From a bacterium (lineage in GTDB: Bacteria; Planctomycetota; Planctomycetia; Kolteriales; Kolteriaceae), in contig JAIEPU010000175.1 of the NCBI GenBank assembly GCA_019748235.1, positions 1 through 52,004 on the forward strand: a stretch of 52,004 nt of DNA. Reading direction: 5' to 3'. Below the pieces are notes generated by a model. That model searched no databases, was not told the DNA's origin, and worked only from the letters and a program-made list of their open reading frames with translations. Numbering within the stretch: the stretch's first letter is position 1; each line of letters opens with the position of its first letter. Made by a program: the position numbers and the translations under genes. Shown piece after piece: positions 19,093 through 26,787 of the stretch.

Positions 19093-19812
19093 TTACGCTT
19101 CTCCATCGTCGGCGATGGGCTCGACTGGCGGGGGAGCCGTGTGTCCCTTGGCCTGATGTTCAACGCGGACGGTCCGGTATTCGAGGATGGCATCGGCGTT
19201 CCGTGTGACCCTTTTGATATTGGGGACATTATCCAAAATGATCGGCCGGTGAGTTCCCGAAGGGGTCATGACAATTCGGCCGGCACCCCAAAGAAGATAT
19301 TCAAAGACGTCCGAAAGTTCGCTGTTCAGCTTGAGCCCCGCCGTCGAGAACCGTTCGACGTCTCCTAAAAGACCTTGGTGGTGCACGAGTTCGTTCGAGG
19401 AAAGAATCCAGTAATCGAAGCGGGTGATGATGTACATGCCGATGAAAAGAATCATCAGGACGGCGAAGAACGTGTAATAGAAATCAGGTGACGCATGAAT
19501 ATCGAGTGAGCTAAAGAACTTAGCGATGCCGGGAATGATCTCGACATACTGATTGATGAGCACGAGGCCGAGGACAACCGCGATCACTGCCATGGTGAAG
19601 GTCAGCGAAGTGGTTCGGGGAAAATCAAAAGTGAGCACCAATAGGTTGATGCCGAACACGAACATGAAAATACCGCCCCACGTTTCGTGGTGCGCCGGCG
19701 AGAAATGAGTTGCCAAACCCATCGCAAGGCAAACGACCGTGGTGGGCCAAAGGAAGATCATCTTTGGCCAGGAGCGAAAGATGAATGTTTCGGGCTGCTC
19801 GGCGGTGGACAT
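19093..19812 (-). CDS. Four-helix membrane protein with PH-like cytosolic domain
   Basis: A 239-aa protein with about four membrane segments in residues 15-135 (FLWPTTVVCLAMGLAT, GIFMFVFGINLLVLTF, LTFTMAVIAVVLGLVLIN, FYYTFFAVLMILFIGMYIIT). A soluble domain of ~80 residues follows: FDYWILSSNELVHHQGLLGDVERF ... AGRIVMTPSGTHRPIILDNVPNIKRV. That domain resembles the bacterial PH (bPH2, YdbS/YdbT-like) fold, in which a strand describing the 'normal form' of a membrane parameter is typical. The tail is Pro/acidic. AAGGA precedes the ATG by nine bases. Function unknown. Confidence 0.78.
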   Translation of the reverse strand: MSTAEQPETFIFRSWPKMIFLWPTTVVCLAMGLATHFSPAHHETWGGIFMFVFGINLLVLTFDFPRTTSLTFTMAVIAVVLGLVLINQYVEIIPGIAKFFSSLDIHASPDFYYTFFAVLMILFIGMYIITRFDYWILSSNELVHHQGLLGDVERFSTAGLKLNSELSDVFEYLLWGAGRIVMTPSGTHRPIILDNVPNIKRVTRNADAILEYRTVRVEHQAKGHTAPPPVEPIADDGEA

Positions 19813-19958
19813 GCAATTAGGTCCTTCTCGTGCTCGTCCCTGTGAGGTCTCTTTTCGGGTTCGCCCGACGGACCTCGTCCTTGGTTCGATTTTCAGAGTA
19901 AAGAAAATTAGCGGTCACTGGCAAGACTTTGCCCCAGCGGAAGTTAGCGGGAATAGTC

Positions 19959-20534
19959 TTAGTGGATTCCCGAGTGGGATTCGAGTTCAAGCAATTTGCG
20001 CTTAAAGTCGACTCCTTGAGGAGCGGAGAATCCCCCGATTCCACCCCCGGTGCTGAGGATGCGGTGGCAGGGGACGATGATCGGCCAATTGTTCCGTGCC
20101 ATGACGCCGCCGATGGCCCGGGAGGCTCTCGGAGAGCCTGATTTCTTGGCTAAATCGCCGTAACTTGCGGTAGCGCCGTACCGAATGCTTCGGCATGCAC
20201 CCGTTACTGTTTCCCTAAACGGGGTCCAGGCACCCCCCGTCACTTGGCTTGTATCAAGACGAACGTCGAGGAAGTCGTCGACGGCTCCCTCAGTATAGGC
20301 GAGAAGCCTATCCGCCAGTGGAGAACCGTCGAGCCACTGGGGATCAAAATGTTCATCGAAAGCTTCAGCGACTTCACAGACGGATGAATAGCCGATCTTG
20401 ACGGTGACGAGCCCTAAACGGGATTCGACGATGCCGATCGGTCCGAGAGTCGTCTCGAAAATCGTCGCCATCAACAGGGCCGTCGAAGGTTGAATCATCG
20501 AAGGGATAACATTCATATTCATCCGCGGTTCCAT
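19959..20534 (-). CDS. ogt: Methylated-DNA--protein-cysteine S-methyltransferase
   Basis: A 191-aa O6-alkylguanine-DNA alkyltransferase, a suicide DNA repair protein. The acceptor motif IIVPCHRIL is intact, preceded by the helix-turn-helix ATASYGDLAKKSGSPRASRAIGGVMARN with the arginine finger, and followed by GGGIGGFSAPQGVDFKRKLLELE. The N-terminal domain is degenerate, as in Ogt-type proteins, with no Ada metal-binding domain. The start lies 8 bases after the ccsA-like stop on the same strand, so it is likely the last gene of the cytochrome c maturation operon, although its role there is unrelated. Confidence 0.95.
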   Translation of the reverse strand: MEPRMNMNVIPSMIQPSTALLMATIFETTLGPIGIVESRLGLVTVKIGYSSVCEVAEAFDEHFDPQWLDGSPLADRLLAYTEGAVDDFLDVRLDTSQVTGGAWTPFRETVTGACRSIRYGATASYGDLAKKSGSPRASRAIGGVMARNNWPIIVPCHRILSTGGGIGGFSAPQGVDFKRKLLELESHSGIH

Positions 20535-20542
20535 CTCAGATG

Positions 20543-23227
20543 CTATCGTTTCGGTCCACCCACTAACTCGTCATCCTTTTTGCTGTTCTGCTTTTGCTTG
20601 CGAGATTGCTGTCGGGCCTTATGCACCGCGACGACGAGTGCGACATAGGCAAGGTTGACGACGACGGCGGTGAAGACATAGGGTTGTCCGCCGCTTCCGA
20701 ATGCATAGGCGTGGAGACCCTCACCAAGGACGAAGTTCACGCCGTACCAGCTCATCAAGACGCCGGAGAACGAAACCACCGACCAAACGGTGAGGCCGAA
20801 GGTTTTGATGAGACCAGCAAAGCGGGCATGAAGCACGGCGAGATATCCAAGCAATGCAATGAGCGCCCAGACTTCTTTGGGATCCCACCCCCAGAATCGG
20901 CCCCACGAATAAGCTGCCCACCAACCGCCGAGAATCGTTCCGGCGGCAAGGAGAAGCACGCCGACTTGAATACAGCGATAGATGTAGAGAGCGATCGGTT
21001 TGACACTTTCTGGCCGATCGTTGCCAAAGAGATAGTAGGTCAGGCCGACGTTCCCGAGCATCCACGCGAGCATGAGCGCACCGTAACTCGCGACGATCGT
21101 GAGAACGTGAATGATCAGCCAGAAGTTGTCCCGAAGCACGGGGACGAGTGGATCGATCGAGGAGCCATACTCGGGAGGCATGACGTATGCCAGCAGAGTG
21201 GCGGGGGTGAGCGCGAGTGCGGCTGTCAGAAGGATGATCCGTTTGCGATAGACCATTCCAAGGACAATGGCGAGCGTCGTCATGACAAACGATGCCCAAA
21301 TGATCGTTTCGTACATGTTGGTGACCGGAGGGCGACCGGAGATCTGAATTCGCATCGCCATGCCGTAGATCATGAATCCAACGCCCGCGAGTAGTGTCGC
21401 CACGCCGATGAGGTAAGGGACCGATGATTTCAATCCCAAGCTGAGAGCGAGAATGATGAGGGCGATACCGCTCAAAACAGCGGTCCAGAGGAATGGCTGG
21501 AAGCGATTGTAATAGAGTTCGGTATCAATCGCGGAAGGGGCGGGATAGAACCACGATTGCTTACCGAGCTTCTCGAGTTCCGACGCAAGAGCCGTCGACG
21601 CCGTATTGAATGCGGCAGGGTTATTCGAAAGCAGAGCCGTTCTTGCATCGAGCAAATGCTTGCGAAGAATCTCGACACTGCCGGGGGCATAGCCGAGTTG
21701 TGCGGCTCTTTCGGGGTCGGCGATGATGTCGAGAAAGCTAAGCCATTCCGTGCCGACTGGGATTTCGTCCATGCGAAGCCGAAGCTGTTGTTCCAGCAAC
21801 GTCGCTACAGGAATTGGAGTCTTGGCAGATGCCTGAACGTTGAATTCCTTGCTCAAGCGATCCGCGATGTCCAACAGATCCTTGGTTCCAGGACCTTGAT
21901 CGGCCGAAATAGAGGCTTTCCACTTCGCGAGTTCCTCAGCTGCTTTTGCATGAGGGAGCGAATTGACCTTATCCCCAAGCTCCGCCATCTTTGATTGAAT
22001 GTGATCGAGTCGAGGTTTGATATTTTGGTCTGGACCGATGGCGAAGGTCTGCCCCGATCGCAAGGTCAAGTACGCAACATAGGCCTTCAACACGTCCACC
22101 GCTTTTTCGTCGGCGGTCGTCTTGTCTCCCTTGCGAGATTTGTCGTCTAACAACTGTGATGAACGGATAGCCCAGCGAATGAACCAAGGATTCTCTTGAA
22201 TTGTTTGAATGGAGACGGCTGCTGGAATCTCAGGATCAAGCTTCGGGGCGATGTCTTGATAGCGTGCATCGATTACCGGGGTCACGTCCCATACATCGGG
22301 CTGGTGATGATCCCAATAAATTCGAGCGACGATGCCGGGCCCCCCACCGTTCTTACTCGAAAGGAGCTTGGTGAGTTCTTCCGGCTTATCCCAACCTTGC
22401 CAAGTGAGGATCAAGGTGAGCGCCAACTCGACCGGATCGTATTTGCGGTCAGCGAAGCGCAGTCCTTTCGCGTCGGGCGATTCGATCTCGGTCAGAGGAA
22501 CGATCGAGTCCCCCAGAGCTGCCTCGATGTAACGGCGATGCGCGAGCGAAACCTCGGGAGGAGTGAGCTTTGAGGGATCGGCATTGACCTTTTTGAGGTA
22601 TTCTTCGGGAACAAGCGATCGGTCCGGAAGCTGTGCGTTGAGCGACTGAATCAATTCCCCTTTGACTTTCCCTACCGCGTCGATTTGGGCGACGAGTTCG
22701 TCGAAGCGAGCGATGAGCTTTCTGTCTTCGGCATCGGTTGTTTCCGCGCGGAATTCCTTCATCGTCTTTGAGACGCCAATCTTCGAAACATACTTTTCGA
22801 GTCGCTTCTCGAGTTGCTGATCGAGACCATTTCGGTTTTGCGGCGTGCCGAGTGCTTCCGCTTCAAGGGCCGAGGTATCGAACTTTGTCCCTTTCATTTT
22901 CTCGACAAGACCTTTCGGCAGTCGAGCGGCGATCTTCGCCGATTCACCTTTGCCGGAAGCGAGCGTCGCCGTGAGCGCGTTCCAATCCTTGATGTCGGCA
23001 AGACCGATTGTCGCGAAAGCAGCCGGCTTGAATTTCGAACGTCCCGCGAACGAGTAGATTTGTTCCCATGCCAGGGTATCGAGAGGCTTGGGACGACCCC
23101 CGTCAAGGACGGCCATCTTGCGCCAAATATCCCAATCGAAGCCATCTCCCTTCGTCGGCTCCGCTCCGTGCGAAACTGATCCGACGGCGGCAAGTAAGAG
23201 CCAGGCTCCGAAGATGTGATACTTCAT
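20543..23227 (-). CDS. ccsA: CcsA-type cytochrome c synthesis protein with ~540-residue N-terminal extension
   Basis: An 894-aa protein. It starts with a signal peptide (YHIFGAWLLLAAVGSVSHGAEP), then ~540 hydrophilic residues predicted to be periplasmic, then the CcsA/CcmF-type membrane domain. That domain contains the tryptophan-rich haem motif WGRFWGWDPKEVWAL and the histidines expected as haem ligands: NFWLIIHVLTIVASYGAL, LAVLHARFAG and LGEGLHAYAFG. CcsA with ResB forms System II, which exports haem and attaches it to CxxCH apocytochromes outside the membrane. Classical CcsA is only ~300-400 aa, so the extension is notable; it has no motif I recognise. ATG 23227 has AGGGA nine bases upstream (23236 is the alternative). 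It follows resB by 86 bases. Confidence 0.93.
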   Translation of the reverse strand: MKYHIFGAWLLLAAVGSVSHGAEPTKGDGFDWDIWRKMAVLDGGRPKPLDTLAWEQIYSFAGRSKFKPAAFATIGLADIKDWNALTATLASGKGESAKIAARLPKGLVEKMKGTKFDTSALEAEALGTPQNRNGLDQQLEKRLEKYVSKIGVSKTMKEFRAETTDAEDRKLIARFDELVAQIDAVGKVKGELIQSLNAQLPDRSLVPEEYLKKVNADPSKLTPPEVSLAHRRYIEAALGDSIVPLTEIESPDAKGLRFADRKYDPVELALTLILTWQGWDKPEELTKLLSSKNGGGPGIVARIYWDHHQPDVWDVTPVIDARYQDIAPKLDPEIPAAVSIQTIQENPWFIRWAIRSSQLLDDKSRKGDKTTADEKAVDVLKAYVAYLTLRSGQTFAIGPDQNIKPRLDHIQSKMAELGDKVNSLPHAKAAEELAKWKASISADQGPGTKDLLDIADRLSKEFNVQASAKTPIPVATLLEQQLRLRMDEIPVGTEWLSFLDIIADPERAAQLGYAPGSVEILRKHLLDARTALLSNNPAAFNTASTALASELEKLGKQSWFYPAPSAIDTELYYNRFQPFLWTAVLSGIALIILALSLGLKSSVPYLIGVATLLAGVGFMIYGMAMRIQISGRPPVTNMYETIIWASFVMTTLAIVLGMVYRKRIILLTAALALTPATLLAYVMPPEYGSSIDPLVPVLRDNFWLIIHVLTIVASYGALMLAWMLGNVGLTYYLFGNDRPESVKPIALYIYRCIQVGVLLLAAGTILGGWWAAYSWGRFWGWDPKEVWALIALLGYLAVLHARFAGLIKTFGLTVWSVVSFSGVLMSWYGVNFVLGEGLHAYAFGSGGQPYVFTAVVVNLAYVALVVAVHKARQQSRKQKQNSKKDDELVGGPKR

Positions 23228-23313
23228 ATTTCTCATTCCCTGGTTCCGTTTTGTTGGCTCGGCTGAATCGCCGCCGATTTCAAATGTTCGCATCGGTTCG
23301 AATGAACATCGGT

Positions 23314-25383
23314 CTACGTGACTGAAGCCATCTCAGGCTTGTCATCTTCGATCGATGCGTCATCACTTTGCCGTTGATTCACCGGCTTACGCTTGAAGTA
23401 TCCCCCCATGTAGAACATGAGGAAGATGCCAGCACAGAGCACCACCGCTCCTATGTATTTGACAATTAGTCCGGGATCGTACGCCACGGTGAAGGTAGAG
23501 ACCGGTGTCCCTTCGACCCGATTGATTCCCGACTGATACAGCGTGTACTCACGGCCATCCTCTCCCTTATAGAAGAGAGGATGATTCATCTTGATCTCCG
23601 CCTTTCGAACTTCGTCGAATTGAACGGTGCGATCACCACGCTGTTCCATGAGGGGGTTCTTCGAATCGAACTTGTCGCGTGGAATGTCCTTCTTGTCAAA
23701 GACGGTCACGAAACTCTCATAACGGGCGGCGGACATCGTTCCAGGCTGCTTCGGTTCGTTGAAGTCATCCAAACGAATCGCGAAGGGGAGCGGTTCGGAA
23801 TCGATGTCATAACCGAGTCGAACGATTTGTCCGTCAAGGAACGTCCTCGCATCCGGGAGGCGGCGGACGAGATGAACCGTCGTCTTCGTACCATTCGCCA
23901 GGGCGAGTTCCGCTTCCACGGCAGGGAAAGTCTCTTGTCCCGGCGGAACCGGTTTCGGAATGATTTCGAGATCAGGTCGGCCACTGGCAACGACACGCCG
24001 CGGGATGAACTTGAAGATTCCAAATGAGGGATACGTTTCGTCCATCTTCGCGACGACCGAGGTGAGACACGATTGGTTGCTGAAGGCGCGGTATCCGAGC
24101 TGTTCTCCCATCGTCACGAGAAGCTGCAACTCTGTCGGTTGATCCGCTCGGAAGAAGGTCATCAAGTAACCGTCCGGAAGACGAGAGGAAAGCGCACGCG
24201 TCAATTCAGGGTGGGCGGCCAGCAGAATGAGTTCCTGCTTCTTATCACCTGAAGTCACATTGAGCTGCAGCGCGGGATAGACAGGATCATCGTCGACATT
24301 CTTCCATTGGCGCGTCGCGCGATCGAGCTCCGCATGCGGCATGTAATTGACGAACTCCACCTTTACGCCAACTTGTGGATCCTCGAACGGCTTCTTCTGC
24401 AATTCGTCGATGTTTAGAAGAACGTGTTTTCCCGCGTACGAGAAACCAACCGCGCCGATCGGGCCGGGGATTTCTCCTTTGGGGGCTGCTTGAACGAAGT
24501 GATCAAGCTCAGCCTGCGATCCGGCCCGCCAAAGTTTGGCTTGCACCGGAATTCCACCCACACTCACCCGTTCATCGCCGATGAACCCAAGCTCGGTCGC
24601 CTTGGCGGCGAACCAAGTCGTTTGCTCGAAGTTCCCCGCGTCGGGAGCGGAAAGAGTGAACTCAACGGCAGGGACGCCGATCTTATCCGGTAGGTAGGTT
24701 TCCCGCCAATCGCTATGCGCGATGAAGCGTTTGATCCGAAGGGTCGCTCCCTTTTGAAGCTCATCCAGCTTATAGACCTTCTCATAACCCTTTCCCCAAG
24801 GGATCCAGCCCAGAATCTTTGATCCCCAGGTGAGCGGGCCGAATTCGACGAGGAGCCGTTGCGACTTCGTATTGCCGGTGGAAGGATCTTCCATCTGAAC
24901 GTTGATGACGTCTCGGTCGGGATTGATCATGGTATCGGCAATCTCTCCCTGACGAACGTTGAGGAGAGAGTCGATGTAGGAAATGCTCGTCAGCATCGAA
25001 CCCGCGAGAATGAGCAGTAGTCCCGCATGCGTCACCACAAAGCCGGTCTGATACCTCTTCCAGGGGAATCGAATCATCGCCGCGAAGAAGACATTCAAAG
25101 CGAGCAGGGCGAGCAGAATGTGAAAGCGAGTATTCCAATAAACGAAGTATTTCGCGGCCGAAGCGTTGATCGTCGATTCGACACGCGTGCCGATCGCACA
25201 CTCGATCATCAGCCATACCATGAGAATGATGGCGAGCTTCAGGGAAGAGAAGAATTCGAACACGCGGTAGAGGAATCGCTCGATCGGATGAAGCTTCGCA
25301 AGTTCTTCTTTCGACGCTCGCGGCCTGATCACGGGCGTCCGCTCGGCACCCTTGGTTTCAGTCGTTTTGGTCGCGGTCGTCAT
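23314..25383 (-). CDS. resB: ResB-type cytochrome c biogenesis protein
   Basis: A 689-aa ResB/Ccs1 homologue, the partner of CcsA in System II cytochrome c synthesis. The N-terminal membrane helices are characteristic: YRVFEFFSSLKLAIILMVWLMI, then HILLALLALNVFFAAMIRFPW and TGFVVTHAGLLLILAGSMLT with a conserved histidine. A large periplasmic region of ~480 residues follows, and a last membrane helix (GLIVKYIGAVVLCAGIFLMFYMGG) near the C-terminus. The periplasmic portion is longer than in Bacillus ResB. The start at ATG 25383 is fixed by GAGG six bases upstream; a TTG at 25395 is rejected. It lies 136 bases downstream of the CxxCH protein on the same strand. Confidence 0.94.
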   Translation of the reverse strand: MTTATKTTETKGAERTPVIRPRASKEELAKLHPIERFLYRVFEFFSSLKLAIILMVWLMIECAIGTRVESTINASAAKYFVYWNTRFHILLALLALNVFFAAMIRFPWKRYQTGFVVTHAGLLLILAGSMLTSISYIDSLLNVRQGEIADTMINPDRDVINVQMEDPSTGNTKSQRLLVEFGPLTWGSKILGWIPWGKGYEKVYKLDELQKGATLRIKRFIAHSDWRETYLPDKIGVPAVEFTLSAPDAGNFEQTTWFAAKATELGFIGDERVSVGGIPVQAKLWRAGSQAELDHFVQAAPKGEIPGPIGAVGFSYAGKHVLLNIDELQKKPFEDPQVGVKVEFVNYMPHAELDRATRQWKNVDDDPVYPALQLNVTSGDKKQELILLAAHPELTRALSSRLPDGYLMTFFRADQPTELQLLVTMGEQLGYRAFSNQSCLTSVVAKMDETYPSFGIFKFIPRRVVASGRPDLEIIPKPVPPGQETFPAVEAELALANGTKTTVHLVRRLPDARTFLDGQIVRLGYDIDSEPLPFAIRLDDFNEPKQPGTMSAARYESFVTVFDKKDIPRDKFDSKNPLMEQRGDRTVQFDEVRKAEIKMNHPLFYKGEDGREYTLYQSGINRVEGTPVSTFTVAYDPGLIVKYIGAVVLCAGIFLMFYMGGYFKRKPVNQRQSDDASIEDDKPEMASVT

Positions 25384-25518
25384 CAATCGCCTCAAGCTTA
25401 TACGCGAAATTTCAATTCAGCAGGAGATTCGGCCATGCCACTCGTCGGATCTATCTAACGTTTCATCCGTTCGACGCATCAAGAGATAGAAAAAGGCCTG
25501 GCCCGCTCTTTGTACGTT

Positions 25519-26022
25519 TTACTGCTGCCAGGATGCCAGACGATCTTTCATACCCGAATCGTGACACGTAACGCACGCGGCTAAATCGCGCGAAGCCTTC
25601 AGGACGACGTCTCGCGGCGGCGGGGTGGTTGCTGCCAAAACTGTGAACATCGAGTTTCGTTGTTCTTCCGTATAGTGCCGCTCATGGTCACCCATGACAA
25701 AGACAGGACCTGCGGGAGAAGATCCCTGCGCTCCCATCCAGCCGGTGGCGACACTTCCCATGCCGATGCCGATGACAAAGATCGCCGCGACTTGCAGCCA
25801 TCCGAAGAATCGAATGCCCGGAAGAAAAGAACGAGAGGAGGAACCACCGGCTGCCTGATTGACAGGTGTTGACGCCACCATCGCTTGTTCCGCCGCGATG
25901 ATCTCTTCCCAGCGGGGAACGAGATTGATGCCATTCTCTGGCGTTCCCCGACGAAGTAAACGTACGGCGGCGGCGAACTCCAATTCAGCATTTCCATCTT
26001 GGCGTTGTTCAGGTCCGGTCAC
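25519..26022 (-). CDS. Putative anti-sigma factor with periplasmic CxxCH haem motif
   Basis: A 167-aa single-pass membrane protein. The N-terminal ~72 residues are hydrophilic and probably cytosolic; one helix follows (about 73-94, WLQVAAIFVIGIGMGSVATGW). Basic residues before the helix argue that the C-terminus is outside. The last part contains CVTCH (Cys150, Cys153, His154), the covalent haem c attachment motif, with possible distal ligands in GDHERHY or at Met158. GTG 26022 overlaps the sigma factor stop as GTGA and has AGGAGG eight bases upstream. This coupling is typical of ECF sigma/anti-sigma pairs, but there is no zinc HxxxCxxC motif and no recognisable anti-sigma domain, so the role is inferred from position. 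ResB and CcsA are encoded next. Confidence 0.8.
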   Translation of the reverse strand: MTGPEQRQDGNAELEFAAAVRLLRRGTPENGINLVPRWEEIIAAEQAMVASTPVNQAAGGSSSRSFLPGIRFFGWLQVAAIFVIGIGMGSVATGWMGAQGSSPAGPVFVMGDHERHYTEEQRNSMFTVLAATTPPPRDVVLKASRDLAACVTCHDSGMKDRLASWQQ

Positions 26023-26579
26023 TGAAATGCCTCCTGTCGAGTCTTGAGCCATTCGCTCAGCTTGGAAAGTCCGTAACGAACGCGGCTCTTCATGGTCGCG
26101 GGGTTTGTCCCAGCAGCATCCGCCATCTCGTCATAGGTCAATTCACCAAAGAACCGCAGACGTAGGGCATCCGCTTGATCATCCGGCAGACGATCCAAGT
26201 AATTCGCCAGCAGCGTCCTCGTCTCAGCGAGTTCAGCGTGAGAATCAGGATGTCCGAGGTTGCTGGTAACGTCGATTTCGTTGGCACGCAAGGACATGTT
26301 TCGGCGCCAGCGGCTTCTCTGTTCTGCCGAGCGTTGACAGACATGAAGGTGAATCGACCAAAGCCAACTTCTAAAGCCCCGCGAGGGATCGAACGTTTCT
26401 CGTCCGCGAAACAGGGCGAGGAATGTCTCTTGGACCGCATCCTCAGCAAGGTCGCGCGATCCGAAGTAGCTCGAGGCGTACCGAAACAACGCCGATTGGT
26501 GACGACTCACCAATCCCGTGAAACGGTCCAGTTGGCCGGCTTTCACCTGCCGCATGTCCTCGATGTCCGGATCCAGCAA
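26019..26579 (-). CDS. ECF RNA polymerase sigma factor
   Basis: A 186-aa sigma-70 family ECF factor. Region 2 is seen as ALFRYASSYFGSRDLAEDAVQETFLALFRG with FRSWLWSIHLHVC; region 4 as LPDDQADALRLRFFGELTYDEMADAAG with PATMKSRVRYGLSKL as the -35 recognition helix. TTG 26579 is chosen as start because a GGAGGAG sits five bases before it; the frame stays open to a TTG at 26675 with no such site. It is coupled by a 4-base overlap to the CxxCH membrane protein and lies at the head of the resB-ccsA cluster. It probably directs transcription of this cluster or of cytochrome genes elsewhere; this is inference. Confidence 0.93.
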   Translation of the reverse strand: MLDPDIEDMRQVKAGQLDRFTGLVSRHQSALFRYASSYFGSRDLAEDAVQETFLALFRGRETFDPSRGFRSWLWSIHLHVCQRSAEQRSRWRRNMSLRANEIDVTSNLGHPDSHAELAETRTLLANYLDRLPDDQADALRLRFFGELTYDEMADAAGTNPATMKSRVRYGLSKLSEWLKTRQEAFQ

Positions 26580-26787
26580 ATGATCTCCTCCCCCCGGCCG
26601 GTCCTGGACCTGCTGGCATCTCCTTGCCTCATCCAATAGCCTCGCCGGAGCGATCGGGATTTGAGAAAACGGCAAAAACTTTGGTTCCCCTTGGTTAATT
26701 GTACGGAGAACGGCCCATTCATATGGGGGTAAAATCTCTCAAAGGTCTGCCGCACAATGAATTACGGGAACTTATGACGATGATTGG

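Noticed and set aside
20594-21394. 266-codon plus-strand open frame
   Set aside because: Antisense to the CcsA membrane domain, rich in charged residues as expected from the reverse of hydrophobic codons.
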